Assembly: GCF_014193695.1 (NCBI RefSeq)
Contig: NZ_JACHZR010000004.1
Span: 558,001 to 622,000, forward strand
Length of the DNA: 64,000 nt
Source: Rhizobium sp. BK316
Lineage (GTDB): Bacteria > Pseudomonadota > Alphaproteobacteria > Rhizobiales > Rhizobiaceae
Direction: 5' to 3'
Notes under the pieces: generated by a model
Told to the model about the DNA's origin: nothing
The model's database searches: none
Seen by the model: only the letters and a program-made list of their open reading frames with translations
Translations under genes and position numbers: made by a program
Shown here: one piece after another, positions 53,186-64,000 of the stretch
Layout: the number at the start of each line of letters is the position of its first letter
Numbering within the stretch: the first letter of the stretch is position 1

Positions 53186-53440
53186 CTACGCTATCGCCCT
53201 TGCGATCAGCACCACGACAATGGCACCGACAGTGGCGTGGATGATCTCAACCACCAATGCATTTTCAATGCCGAGCGAGATCCCCAGCGCATTGAACAGG
53301 AACCCGCCCACGAACGCGCCGATGATGCCGCTCAGGAGGCATCGTATCAACCCACCCCCGCCGACGACCAGGCTTGCAAGAAAGCCCGCAACCAGGCCGA
53401 TCAGCAGAAAGATGAGAAGCGACTGCGTGCTCATAGACAT
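53186..53440 (-). CDS. GlsB/YeaQ/YmgE-family small membrane protein (copy 2)
   Basis: 84 residues from MSMSTQSLLIFLLIGLVAGF. Three helices with glycine zippers (LVAGFLASLVVGGGGLIRCL, GIIGAFVGGFLFNAL) define the same family as the gene 13 bases downstream. GGAAA precedes the first ATG; Met3 is an alternative start. The two copies are divergent in sequence, so this looks like an old duplication or two related genes kept together. The pair sits between the lpd and lipA genes. Confidence 0.78.
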   Translation of the reverse strand: MSMSTQSLLIFLLIGLVAGFLASLVVGGGGLIRCLLSGIIGAFVGGFLFNALGISLGIENALVVEIIHATVGAIVVVLIARAIA

Positions 53441-53517
53441 GATGATTTCCTTTCGTTTTTTCCATCCCCGGCGATGGCGTTCCGCCACGCCGGGATAGAG
53501 GGCAGACCAGGAAATTA

Positions 53518-54963
53518 TCAAGCGTTCAGCACGCGGCCGTAAGCATCCAGCACGCTTTCCTTCATCGTCTCCGAAATAGTCGGATGCGGGAAGATGGTGT
53601 GCATCAGTTCTTCCTCGGTCGTCTCCAGGTTCATGGCGACAACGAAGCCCTGGATGAGTTCGGTGACTTCAGCGCCGACCATGTGGGCGCCAAGCAGTTC
53701 ACCGGTCTTCTTGTCGAAGATCGTCTTGACGAGGCCCTGGTCCTCACCGAGCGCGACAGCCTTGCCGTTTGCGCTGAAGGGGAAGCGGCCGACGCGGATA
53801 TCGCGGCCCAGCTCCTTGGCCTTGGCTTCGGTGAGGCCGACGGAAGCGACCTGCGGGTTGCAATAGGTACAGCCCGGGATCTTCAGCTTGTCCATCGGAT
53901 GGACATTCGGAAGGCCGGCGATCTTCTCGACGCAGACGACAGCCTCGTGCTCGGCCTTGTGGGCGAGAAGCGGCGGGCCGGCAACGTCGCCGATCGCATA
54001 GATGCCGGGCACGTTGGTCTTGCCGTAGCCGTCGATGGCGATGAAGCCGCGATCGGTCTTCACACCGACAGCCTCAAGGCCGATGCCTTCGACATTGGCC
54101 TGCACGCCGACAGCCGAAATCATGCGGTCAGCGGTGATCGTCTCAGTCGTGCCGTCCTTCTTCTCGATGGTAGCGGTGATCGAGTTTGCACCCTTCTCCA
54201 CCTTGGCTACCTTGGCCTCCAGATGGATCTTCATGCCCTGGCGCTCGAACTGCTTCTTGGCGAGGGCAGAGATTTCCGCATCCTCGACCGGCATGACCTG
54301 GCTCATGATTTCGACTACGGTGACATCAACGCCCATGGTGCGGTAGAAGCTTGCGAATTCGATGCCGATTGCGCCCGAGCCCATGACGACCAGCGACTTC
54401 GGCAGTTCGTCAGCCTTCATCGCTTCGAAATAGGTCCAGATCAGCTTGCCATCCGGCTCGATGCCCGGCAGGGCGCGCGGACGGGCGCCGGTCGCAACGA
54501 TGATGTGCTTGGCGTTGTAGGTGCCTTCGCCGAGTGCATTCTTCGGCACCGGCCCCATCGGCTCCATCGGCTTCTTCGTCGTCTTGGAAACGACGATTTC
54601 GCCGGGCTTGGTGATCTTGGCTTCACCCCAGATGACATCGACCTTGTTCTTCTTGAACAGGAATCCGACCCCGTTGTTCATCCGGTGGGCGATGCCGCGC
54701 GAACGGGTGACGATCGCCTTGATATCCGGCTTGATCGTGCCTTCCAGCACCAGGCCGTAATCCTTGCCGTGCTGGGCGGTATGCAGGACGTCTGCGGAGC
54801 GCAGCAGCGCCTTGGTCGGAATGCAGCCCCAGTTGGAGCAGATGCCGGCCAGATGTTCGCGCTCGACACAGGCGACCTTGAGGCCGAGCTGCGCGGCGCG
54901 GATGGCGGCGATATAGCCGCCGGGACCGGAACCGATGACGATGACGTCGTAGGATTGAGCCAT
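53518..54963 (-). CDS. lpdA: Dihydrolipoamide dehydrogenase (E3)
   Basis: 481 residues. FAD motif GSGPGGYIAA (11-20), redox disulfide Cys42-Cys47 (GICSNWGCIPTK), NAD motif GSGAIGIEFASF near residue 201, and the C-terminal catalytic dyad segment HTIFPHPTISE. It reoxidises dihydrolipoyl groups of the pyruvate dehydrogenase complex using NAD+. It lies in the pdh cluster, separated from pdhC by the SGNH and GNAT genes, as is common in rhizobia. Confidence 0.95.
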   Translation of the reverse strand: MAQSYDVIVIGSGPGGYIAAIRAAQLGLKVACVEREHLAGICSNWGCIPTKALLRSADVLHTAQHGKDYGLVLEGTIKPDIKAIVTRSRGIAHRMNNGVGFLFKKNKVDVIWGEAKITKPGEIVVSKTTKKPMEPMGPVPKNALGEGTYNAKHIIVATGARPRALPGIEPDGKLIWTYFEAMKADELPKSLVVMGSGAIGIEFASFYRTMGVDVTVVEIMSQVMPVEDAEISALAKKQFERQGMKIHLEAKVAKVEKGANSITATIEKKDGTTETITADRMISAVGVQANVEGIGLEAVGVKTDRGFIAIDGYGKTNVPGIYAIGDVAGPPLLAHKAEHEAVVCVEKIAGLPNVHPMDKLKIPGCTYCNPQVASVGLTEAKAKELGRDIRVGRFPFSANGKAVALGEDQGLVKTIFDKKTGELLGAHMVGAEVTELIQGFVVAMNLETTEEELMHTIFPHPTISETMKESVLDAYGRVLNA

Positions 54964-54979
54964 TGCTTTCCTGCCTTTG

Positions 54980-55564
54980 TTACGCTCCCGCCCGGGTCAT
55001 CAAAACCCATGCGTGCTTCTTGCTGTTATCGAAGAGCGGCACAGCTTTCATGCGCGCCGTTTCCGAAAATCCGTTTCTTTCGTAAAGCGACAGAGCCGCT
55101 TCGTTACTATCCGACGTGATCAGGCTGACCGGCAGCCGATCTGCCCTTGCAAGCTGATCCTCCAGCAGCCTCTTGCCGATGCCGATACCGCGCATATGGC
55201 GATAGACCGCAAGGCTGCCAATGAACCAATGCCCGATCACCGATCTCTGCATCGCCAGCATCGGCTCTATGGCCGGATGCCGCGCTTCGAGATCGCGTAT
55301 GCCTTCATCCACTTCGTAACCGATCGCCATTCCGGCGATCTCGTCATAGGCCTCGCCGATGACGGCGTTCTTCCAGCCCCCGAGCGCCTCATCGCTCATC
55401 TTCAACCGGCCCCGTTCCAGCGGCGTATCGCTCATGCCGCTTGCGACATCGGCAAACCAGAGCCATGAGGCAAAGCCGTGAGAAGCAATGTCTGCCAGAA
55501 TCGCCAGTTCCGAGGCATCCCGGCGGGAGGCTTTTCGGAGGGCGAGAAAGGCGGTCACCGTCAA
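54980..55564 (-). CDS. GNAT-family N-acetyltransferase
   Basis: 194 residues. The acetyl-CoA motif A is visible as VYRHMRGIGIGKRLLEDQLA (about 119-139; R-x-x-G-x-G-x), followed by the C-terminal NEAALSLYERNGFSE motif. The substrate is unknown. It overlaps the SGNH hydrolase start by ATGA (55561-55564), so the two are co-translated. Length and motifs fit a standard single-domain GNAT. Confidence 0.83.
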   Translation of the reverse strand: MTVTAFLALRKASRRDASELAILADIASHGFASWLWFADVASGMSDTPLERGRLKMSDEALGGWKNAVIGEAYDEIAGMAIGYEVDEGIRDLEARHPAIEPMLAMQRSVIGHWFIGSLAVYRHMRGIGIGKRLLEDQLARADRLPVSLITSDSNEAALSLYERNGFSETARMKAVPLFDNSKKHAWVLMTRAGA

Positions 55565-56202
55565 AGACCCAGCATCATCCGAACGATGGGCTCAAGGCCG
55601 CGACCGAGCGCACGCGTATTCTCCGCATCGAGATGGATGCCGTCGAGCGGCGTGGTCCTGGCGACGGAATTGCCGTCGAAGAAGCCGCAGCCGAGTTCAT
55701 CGGCAAGGTCACGGTAAAGCGTGGGAAGCTTTGCCGATTCATCGATGCCGCCCGGGAACGAAGCCGCGAAGGGCACATTGCCCGTCTCGCAGATCGCCGG
55801 CGGCGCCACGATCAGGATCTCTGGCCCGTCGAATTCGAAGGGCCAGGCATGGTTGCGGATCAGACGCACCAGACGACCGATGCCCTGACATGCGGCAAAG
55901 GCGGAGCCGGCGACAACCGGCTTCATGTCATTGGTGCCGAGCAGCAGGATGACGAGATCGAGCGGCGCATGCGTCTGCAGGATCGTCGGCAGGACGCGTG
56001 CACCATTACGGTCACAATCGGCGAGGTGATCGTCGAAGGCGGTGGTGCGGCCGTTCAGGCCTTCCGCGATGACGCGAGCCTCGCTTCCGAGCGTTGCCTG
56101 AAGCACGCTCGGCCAGCGAGTCTCATAGGCGTGACGACCGATCGTGTCGGCGTTATAGCCCCAGGTCAACGAGTCACCATAGCAAAGAACAGTCTTCGTC
56201 AT
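55561..56202 (-). CDS. SGNH/GDSL-family hydrolase (esterase)
   Basis: 213 residues. Block I GDSLTWG (9-15) has the catalytic Ser11, block III contains GTND, and block V has DGIHLD with the catalytic Asp-His pair. No signal peptide is seen, so it is cytoplasmic. The family includes arylesterases, carbohydrate esterases and acyl-CoA thioesterases; the substrate cannot be told. It lies 21 bases downstream of pdhC. Confidence 0.85.
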   Translation of the reverse strand: MTKTVLCYGDSLTWGYNADTIGRHAYETRWPSVLQATLGSEARVIAEGLNGRTTAFDDHLADCDRNGARVLPTILQTHAPLDLVILLLGTNDMKPVVAGSAFAACQGIGRLVRLIRNHAWPFEFDGPEILIVAPPAICETGNVPFAASFPGGIDESAKLPTLYRDLADELGCGFFDGNSVARTTPLDGIHLDAENTRALGRGLEPIVRMMLGL

Positions 56203-56223
56203 GTCCGCCCTCCCGCGTCCTGC

Positions 56224-57564
56224 TTAGACCAGCATGCCCATCGGATTTTCGATGTAGCCCTTGAAAGCCTGCAGCAGCTCGGCGCCAAGAGCGCCGTCGA
56301 CGCAGCGGTGGTCGGTCGAGAGCGTCACGGTCATGACCGTCGCAATCGCCATTTCGCCATTCTTGACGATGACGCGCTGCTCACCCGCGCCGACGGCGAG
56401 GATCGTCGCATGCGGCGGGTTGATGACAGCTGCGAAGTTCTTCACGCCCATCATGCCCATGTTGGAGACCGAAGTCGTGCCGCCCTGATATTCCTCAGGC
56501 TTCAGCTTGCGGTCCTTCGCACGCTTGCCAAGATCACGCATCTCGTTGGAGATGACGGAGAGCGTCTTCTCCTCGGCCTTGCGGACGATCGGGGTGATCA
56601 GGCCACCGGGGATCGAGACAGCCACACCAACGTCGGCATGCTTGTGCTTGACCATGGCACTTTCCGTCCAGGAAACGTTAGCGTCAGGAACATCGCGGAG
56701 CGCCAAAGCCATGGCCTTGATGACCATGTCGTTGACCGACAGCTTGTAGGCCGGAGCGCCGTCCTTGCGGGGAGCGGCGTCGTTCAGCTGGGCACGCAGC
56801 GCCATCAGCGCGTCGAGCTCGCAATCGACCGACACGTAGAAATGCGGAACGGTCTGCTTGGATTCGACGAGGCGACGGGCGATCGTCTTGCGCATGCCGT
56901 CATGCGGCACGAGCTCGTAGGAGCCTTGTTCGAAGAGCTTGAGCACGGCTTCGTCGGATGCGCCCTTCGGAGCGGCAGCGGCCGGAGCCGGTGCAGCAGC
57001 CTGCGGGGCAGCAGCGGCAGCCTTGGCACCACCGCCGGCAGCGGCAGCTTCGATATCACTCTTGACGACACGGCCATGCGGACCGGTGCCGGCAATGGCG
57101 GAAATATCGATACCGGCTTCCTTGGCCAGACGACGAGCAAGCGGCGAAGAGAAGGCACGCGCGCCGCCAGAGGGGACCGCAGCGGGTGCCGGGGCAGCAG
57201 CCGGAGCCGACGGCGCCGGAGCAGATGCGGCCTCAGCCTTCGGTGCTTCAGCCGGAGCAGCAGCAGCTTTCGGTGCCGGAGCGGCAGAGCCGGCGCCACT
57301 TGCAGCGGCAGCGACATCTTCACCATCGGCGGCGAGAACGGCGATCAGGGCATTGACCTTCACGCCTTCGCTGCCGGCCGGAACGACGATCTTGGCGACC
57401 GTGCCCTCGTCAACGGCTTCGACTTCCATCGTCGCCTTATCGGTTTCGATCTCGGCGATCACATCACCGGACTTGACCTTATCGCCTTCCTTGACCAGCC
57501 ACTTGGCAAGGTTGCCTTCTTCCATGGTCGGAGAGAGGGCGGGCATCGTGATATTGATCGGCAT
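56224..57564 (-). CDS. pdhC: Dihydrolipoamide acetyltransferase of pyruvate dehydrogenase (E2)
   Basis: 446 residues. One N-terminal lipoyl domain (1-80) with the lipoyl Lys43 in ETDKAT. Two Ala/Pro-rich flexible linkers flank a peripheral-subunit binding domain (about 137-172; SSPLARRLAKEAGIDISAIA). The acyltransferase core (about 210-446) ends with the catalytic HRCVDGA motif. It transfers the acetyl group to CoA. The lipoyl domain is nearly the same as that on E1 beta encoded just upstream. Confidence 0.95.
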   Translation of the reverse strand: MPINITMPALSPTMEEGNLAKWLVKEGDKVKSGDVIAEIETDKATMEVEAVDEGTVAKIVVPAGSEGVKVNALIAVLAADGEDVAAAASGAGSAAPAPKAAAAPAEAPKAEAASAPAPSAPAAAPAPAAVPSGGARAFSSPLARRLAKEAGIDISAIAGTGPHGRVVKSDIEAAAAGGGAKAAAAAPQAAAPAPAAAAPKGASDEAVLKLFEQGSYELVPHDGMRKTIARRLVESKQTVPHFYVSVDCELDALMALRAQLNDAAPRKDGAPAYKLSVNDMVIKAMALALRDVPDANVSWTESAMVKHKHADVGVAVSIPGGLITPIVRKAEEKTLSVISNEMRDLGKRAKDRKLKPEEYQGGTTSVSNMGMMGVKNFAAVINPPHATILAVGAGEQRVIVKNGEMAIATVMTVTLSTDHRCVDGALGAELLQAFKGYIENPMGMLV

Positions 57565-57579
57565 CGAAAGGCCCTCTCC

Positions 57580-58977
<1,398 letters not shown>

Positions 58978-58993
58978 GGGTTCCCTCCCCGAA

Positions 58994-60058
58994 TTAGAGC
59001 AGAATGTCGGTGTAAAGCTCGGATGCATCCGGCTCCGGATCGGCCTGGGCAAAATCGGCACTGTCGGCGACGATATCGCGGACTTCCTTGTCGATCGCCT
59101 TCAGATCGTCTTCGGTCGCCCAGCCCTTTTCCATCACGCGCAGGCGAACCTGCTCGATCGGGTCCTGCTCGGAGCGCATCTTCTGTACTTCTTCCTTGGT
59201 GCGGTACTTCGCCGGGTCGGACATGGAGTGACCACGATAGCGATAGGTCAGCATTTCCAGGATGATCGGCCCCTTGCCGGAGCGGCAGTGCTCGAGCGCC
59301 TCATCGGCAGCAGCCTTGACAGCACGAACGTCCATGCCATCGACCTGCATGCCGGGAATGCCGAAGCCGGAACCGCGGAGCGAATAGTTCGACTGCGCCG
59401 TCGCGCGGGCTGTCGAAGTGCCCATGGCGTAACGGTTATTTTCGACGATATAGATGATTGGCAGCTTCCAGAGAGCAGCCATGTTGAAGCTCTCGTAGAC
59501 CTGACCCTGGTTGGCTGCGCCGTCGCCGAAATAGGCGATCGAGACGCTGTCATTGCCGCGGTATTTGTTTGCGAAGGCGAGGCCCGTGCCGAGCGAAACC
59601 TGGGCACCGACGATGCCGTGGCCGCCGTAGAAATGCTTCTCCTTGGAGAACATGTGCATCGAACCGCCCTTCCCGTGGGAATAGCCGTTACGACGCCCGG
59701 TCAGCTCGGCCATGACGCCGCGCGCTTCCATGCCGGTCGCCAGCATATGACCGTGGTCGCGATAGGCGGTGATGACCTGATCGCCTTCCTTCTGCGCCAT
59801 TTGCATGCCGACGACAACAGCTTCTTGGCCGATGTAAAGGTGACAGAAACCACCGATGAAGCCCATGCCGTAAAGCTGGCCCGCCTTTTCCTCGAAACGG
59901 CGGATGAGCAGCATCTCGCGATAGGCCTTCAGCTCCTCATCGCGATCGAAATCGGCGATGGGACCGCCATTCGATGCCTTGGCTGCGGACGATGCCTTGG
60001 CTGCAGATTTCGCACTGGTTTTGCGGCTGGAAACGGTCGCGGTTTTGCGCAACGCCAT
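58994..60058 (-). CDS. pdhA: Pyruvate dehydrogenase E1 alpha subunit
   Basis: 354 residues. An Ala/Lys/Ser-rich N-terminal arm (1-35) precedes the thiamine diphosphate-binding domain, whose GDGAANQGQVYESFNMAALW and IYIVENNRYAMG form the TPP motif (GDG...NN). Phosphorylation-loop-like YRYRGHSMSDP is also present. It decarboxylates pyruvate and passes the acetyl group to lipoyl domains. It is first in the pdhABC operon. Upstream 60059-60170 should carry the promoter and shows no gene. Confidence 0.96.
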   Translation of the reverse strand: MALRKTATVSSRKTSAKSAAKASSAAKASNGGPIADFDRDEELKAYREMLLIRRFEEKAGQLYGMGFIGGFCHLYIGQEAVVVGMQMAQKEGDQVITAYRDHGHMLATGMEARGVMAELTGRRNGYSHGKGGSMHMFSKEKHFYGGHGIVGAQVSLGTGLAFANKYRGNDSVSIAYFGDGAANQGQVYESFNMAALWKLPIIYIVENNRYAMGTSTARATAQSNYSLRGSGFGIPGMQVDGMDVRAVKAAADEALEHCRSGKGPIILEMLTYRYRGHSMSDPAKYRTKEEVQKMRSEQDPIEQVRLRVMEKGWATEDDLKAIDKEVRDIVADSADFAQADPEPDASELYTDILL

Positions 60059-60170
60059 TCAACCCTCCCTATGGGTTTATCGGTTCTCAGGTGGCGCGTA
60101 CCATAGGGAAGAAAAATCACCACAGCAATGCCATAATTGCATGGCTCATATTCGCTTGTAAATTATTGAT

Positions 60171-60209
60171 AAAAAACAAAAAAAATCGATTAACCTAAAT
60201 TCGGTTAAT
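60171..60209 (-). terminator. Terminator overlapping the stop codon of the ftsB-like gene
   Basis: ATTAACC (60189-60195) and GGTTAAT (60203-60209) form a 7-bp stem with a 7-base loop, followed on the minus strand by T8, G, T6 (complement of 60171-60185). The right arm includes the TAA stop at 60205-60207. The stem is AT-rich, so efficiency may be moderate; it would separate the ftsB-like gene from pdhA. Confidence 0.7.
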
Positions 60210-60525
60210 TGCGGTAATGATTGTAAATGACAATCTCGTCCGCGCGCGACATGTTGAGCTGATACCGCGCCTTTTCGTCGAGCATATCCCTGTCCAGCGA
60301 GCCGTCGCTGAGGAGCGCTACCTGCGCCTCCAGATGCTCGCGCTTAGCCTTGAGCACCGCCAATTCCTTCTCGCGCGCGAGACGCTGGCGCTCGAACGCC
60401 TCCGTCGCACGCAGACCATAATCACCATGGATGCAATGATAGCCGAAATAGGAGAGGAAGGCGACCGTCATGGCCGGAATGACGAAGCGACCGGTCTTTC
60501 TCTTCTTATGATGCTTTGTCCACAT
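60205..60525 (-). CDS. FtsB/DivIC-type septum formation protein
   Basis: 106 residues from MWTKHHKKRKTGRFVIPAMT. A Lys-rich cytoplasmic start, one membrane helix (about 12-33) and a periplasmic coiled coil (about 50-85; ERQRLAREKELAVLKAKREH) match FtsB/DivIC proteins. These link FtsL and FtsQ at the division site. The placement between eno and pdhA is usual in alphaproteobacteria and supports the identification. The frame extends 10 codons upstream without a ribosome site. Confidence 0.85.
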   Translation of the reverse strand: MWTKHHKKRKTGRFVIPAMTVAFLSYFGYHCIHGDYGLRATEAFERQRLAREKELAVLKAKREHLEAQVALLSDGSLDRDMLDEKARYQLNMSRADEIVIYNHYRN

Positions 60526-60615
60526 ACACTCATGCTCTAACGCATTACCAATCATTTCAACTTAACGCGCAGAGTTTAACCGTTCGTTGACTCTGAGCGA
60601 TTCCGGAAGGGACTC

Positions 60616-60644
60616 AACAAAAAACCCGCGCCGGAGCGCGGGTT
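60616..60644 (-). terminator. Rho-independent terminator of eno
   Basis: AACCCGCGC (60623-60631) and GCGCGGGTT (60636-60644) make a 9-bp perfect stem with a CGGA loop. The T-tract on the minus strand is the complement of A60619-60624. It lies 26 bases after the eno stop. Confidence 0.93.
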
Positions 60645-60670
60645 CCAAATGCCTGATTTCCAAGATCGTA

Positions 60671-61945
<1,275 letters not shown>

Positions 61946-62097
61946 GGTTTTTTCCTGCTCGTGGGTGGATAAATCGTTTGAAACCGTCTTAATCGAAGGT
62001 ACGCAAATTACAATGGCACTTTGGGGGGCGCTTTGCGACACTTTCGACCTGCATCTCTAATCGTCGCTATAACACGATCATGTCAGGCTTTTGACTG

Positions 62098-62943
62098 TCA
62101 GCCCTTGGCGACCGCATCAAAGGCAAGCAGCTTTTCCAGAAGCCGCGGCAGATCCTTGAGATAGACCATGTTCGGGCCGTCGGAAGGGGCATTGTCCGGA
62201 TCCTCATGGGTTTCGATGAAGACACCTGCAACGCCGGCGGCTACGGCAGCACGCGCCAGCGTTTCAACGAATTCGCGCTGGCCGCCGGAGGAATCGCCCT
62301 GCCCGCCCGGTTGGGCGACGGAATGCGTGGCGTCGAAGATAACAGGAGCGCCCATTGCCGCCATGATCGGCAGGGAACGCATGTCGGAGACCAGCGTGTT
62401 GTAGCCGAAGGAAACGCCGCGCTCGCAAAGCAATACATTCGGATTGCCGCTGGCATTCAGCTTGCCGAGCACATTCTTCATGTCCCAGGGAGCCAGGAAC
62501 TGGCCTTTCTTGACGTTGACGACGCGGCCGGTCTTGGCGGCGGCAACGAGAAGATCCGTCTGGCGGCAGAGGAAGGCCGGGATCTGCAGCACATCGACGG
62601 TTTCAGCGACAATGGCGCATTGTTCTGCCGTATGAACGTCCGTCAGGACAGGAAAGCCGAATTCCTTCTTGAGGTCGTCGAAAACCTCCATCGCCTTTTC
62701 GAGGCCGATACCGCGCTTGGCGGAAATCGAGGTGCGGTTCGCCTTGTCATAGGAGGTCTTGTAGACGAGGCCCATACCGAGCTTGTCGCAGATCTCCTTC
62801 AGCGTGCCGCCGACCATGAAGGCATGCTCGCGGCTTTCCATTTGGCACGGACCAGCGATGAGCGAAAGCTTGGCAGAATTGGAAAACAGAACCTGGCCAG
62901 CGCCCTCGCCGATCCGGACCTCTGCATTGGTATTGGAGCTCAT
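62098..62943 (-). CDS. kdsA: 3-deoxy-D-manno-octulosonate 8-phosphate synthase
   Basis: 281 residues. Typical KdsA segments are seen: SLIAGPCQMESREHAFMVGG near residues 27-46, YKTSYDKANRTSI, TDVHTAEQCAIVAETVDVLQ, and VIFDATHSVAQPGG. It condenses phosphoenolpyruvate and arabinose 5-phosphate to KDO 8-phosphate, needed for lipopolysaccharide. Its start overlaps the VOC gene stop by ATGA. Eno, its PEP source, is next downstream. The gap 61946-62097 should hold an eno promoter; no gene is seen. Confidence 0.96.
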   Translation of the reverse strand: MSSNTNAEVRIGEGAGQVLFSNSAKLSLIAGPCQMESREHAFMVGGTLKEICDKLGMGLVYKTSYDKANRTSISAKRGIGLEKAMEVFDDLKKEFGFPVLTDVHTAEQCAIVAETVDVLQIPAFLCRQTDLLVAAAKTGRVVNVKKGQFLAPWDMKNVLGKLNASGNPNVLLCERGVSFGYNTLVSDMRSLPIMAAMGAPVIFDATHSVAQPGGQGDSSGGQREFVETLARAAVAAGVAGVFIETHEDPDNAPSDGPNMVYLKDLPRLLEKLLAFDAVAKG

Positions 62944-63827
62944 GATGTTTCCTCGAAGGCAAAGAGCGCACCCTGACCGGGCACGGACTTCACAAGAATA
63001 CGGTTTCCCTTGCGTGTATAGGTCACCCCGTTAGCAGCCAAATGCGCTTCTGTCACGGCCAGATCGGCAACCGCAAAGAGGATCGCCCGGCCGCGCAGGC
63101 CGCGATCGCTATCCGGCGTGCTCAAATCGAAATAGGCCTCCAGACCCTCTGGGGTCATCAGGCTGATCTTTGCGTTTCCGGTCGGCACCTCCAGCCCGAA
63201 ACTCGTGACATCGGCAGAAGCGGCTTTTGCCGCCGCGCGAACGAACTCGCCGAAAGCTGTCGGCTCGGGGGCCGCGAGCGCGATCTCGGCAATGCCCGTC
63301 ACGCCATTGGCATGGGTCTCCAGCGCGCCGCGGTCGGCCGGAAGCGGGTTGATGCGCTCGACAGCGAAGAGAAAGAAATCCGGTGCCCGCAGGTCGCCAG
63401 CGAAGGCGAGCCGGAAGCCGGCAACACTTTCTGCACCATCGGGGATTTTCACGGAACGTTCGAACTGCAGCACAGAGCCAGCGCTGATGCCGCCCTTTAC
63501 GAATCGAGCATGTTCGCGCTTTGCATCCGCTGTCGCAAAGGCGATGGCGGACAGTCCCTCGCTGCCGCAGCGGAAGCGGAAAGCCTGATTGCGGGCGGTA
63601 AAGACATTGCCCTCACGCGCCGTCTCCTCGCTCTCCTCCACACTCGCGACACCCAATGGCTCAAGATAGGTTTTGTCAGTAAAGAAAACGCAGGCATTTT
63701 CCGTGCCGAAGGGATGGCGGGCATCAGGGGCTACGGTGAAACCAAGCTTGCCCAGCCTTTCGCGGGCAAGATCGATATCGGTAACCGGCAAAACGAGATG
63801 ATCGATCGGAAGCATGTCCTGGGTCAT
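62940..63827 (-). CDS. VOC-superfamily protein (glyoxalase-like domain)
   Basis: 295 residues. An N-terminal glyoxalase-like domain (about 5-165) starts IDHLVLPVTDIDLARERLGK and includes GTENACVFFTDKTYLEPLGV, typical of the subgroup often called Glyoxalase_3-like. A second, weaker half (about 170-290) ends KSVPGQGALFAFEE. No catalytic role is known for this subgroup. It overlaps kdsA by ATGA, so the two are co-expressed. The region 63828-63960 shows no gene. Confidence 0.83.
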   Translation of the reverse strand: MTQDMLPIDHLVLPVTDIDLARERLGKLGFTVAPDARHPFGTENACVFFTDKTYLEPLGVASVEESEETAREGNVFTARNQAFRFRCGSEGLSAIAFATADAKREHARFVKGGISAGSVLQFERSVKIPDGAESVAGFRLAFAGDLRAPDFFLFAVERINPLPADRGALETHANGVTGIAEIALAAPEPTAFGEFVRAAAKAASADVTSFGLEVPTGNAKISLMTPEGLEAYFDLSTPDSDRGLRGRAILFAVADLAVTEAHLAANGVTYTRKGNRILVKSVPGQGALFAFEETS

Positions 63828-63962
63828 CGGCTACTCTCCAGCATTGCCAGGATGATGTGCTTCAGCAGGCGTTACGAAGCAAGGCCGGGCAGGCTTTCCC
63901 GCGATAAAAATAAAATTCTCAGCAGAATGAACAGAAGTTTTACGAAAATTTAGCCACTTGCG

Positions 63963-63992
63963 GAACACATATGGAACATATAGTGTCTGTTC
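63963..63992. promoter_or_regulatory. Candidate LexA (SOS) box at the right edge
   Basis: GAAC (63963-63966), seven bases, GAAC (63974-63977) match the alphaproteobacterial LexA site of two direct GAAC (or GTTC) repeats separated by seven bases. A further inverted GTTC lies at 63989-63992. The gene beyond the right edge may be SOS-controlled. The VOC/kdsA genes to the left start 136 bases away and are less likely targets. Confidence 0.55.
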
Positions 63993-64000
63993 TGGATTTG

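Overview
The window reads as a chromosomal segment of a fast-growing rhizobium (Rhizobium or a close relative in the Rhizobiaceae). Supporting marks are a bacterial phosphatidylcholine synthase, a fused IspD-IspF enzyme, the cluster dusB(nifR3)-ntrB-ntrC-ntrY-ntrX-dat-hfq-hflX, a pyruvate dehydrogenase E1 beta subunit that carries its own lipoyl domain, uniformly high GC, and many ATP-binding cassette (ABC) importers. No phage, insertion sequence, rRNA or CRISPR array was seen. There is one tRNA gene, tRNA-Lys(TTT).

Region by region. (1) 1-5493: the first 21 codons of glmU at the left edge, then a minus-strand CUT2-type (YtfQ/YtfR/YtfT/YjfF-like) sugar importer operon whose last gene is a FadR-type GntR regulator. 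(2) 5588-10333: a BMP-family (nucleoside-type) importer, closed by a strong terminator. (3) 10373-13253: a quinone oxidoreductase and phosphatidylcholine synthase (minus), divergent from ferredoxin-NADP reductase (plus). (4) 13302-17238: a small GntR regulator with two identical upstream palindromes, then a MacAB-like efflux system. (5) 17533-28835: an unusual divergent locus. On the minus strand lie a solute-binding protein, two permeases, an argininosuccinate-lyase-like enzyme, a UgpC-type ATPase and a PfkB kinase. On the plus strand lie a ROK regulator, an 800-residue PIG-L deacetylase and an EamA transporter. This is the best candidate in the window for an undescribed catabolic system. (6) 28836-31162: tRNA-Lys, several small uncharacterised genes and ccdA. 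(7) 31331-36537: a UbiH-type hydroxylase, then the siroheme and sulfite-reduction cluster (cysG, a DUF2849 gene, cysI, a DUF934 gene). (8) 36823-50622: a deaminase, mazG, hflX, hfq, dat, the complete NtrBC/NtrYX nitrogen regulation cluster, dusB, ispDF, and a CinA C-terminal-type amidohydrolase. (9) 50631-60058: COQ10-like protein, P-loop ATPase, lipA, two GlsB-type membrane proteins, lpd, an acetyltransferase, an SGNH hydrolase and pdhC-pdhB-pdhA. (10) 60205-64000: ftsB-like, eno, kdsA, a VOC protein, and a LexA-like box at the right edge.

How the genes fit together. The central-metabolism block links enolase, the pyruvate dehydrogenase complex (E1 alpha, E1 beta, E2, E3) and lipoate synthesis by LipA, which supplies the cofactor carried on both E1 beta and E2. 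The Ntr block senses and responds to nitrogen status. The sulfur block makes siroheme and uses it to reduce sulfite. The importer clusters are typical of a soil bacterium using many sugars, nucleosides and amino sugars. Start codons were chosen by ribosome-binding sites, ATGA overlaps and family length, so many genes are shorter than the longest open frame. All functional names rest on sequence recognition without database searches.
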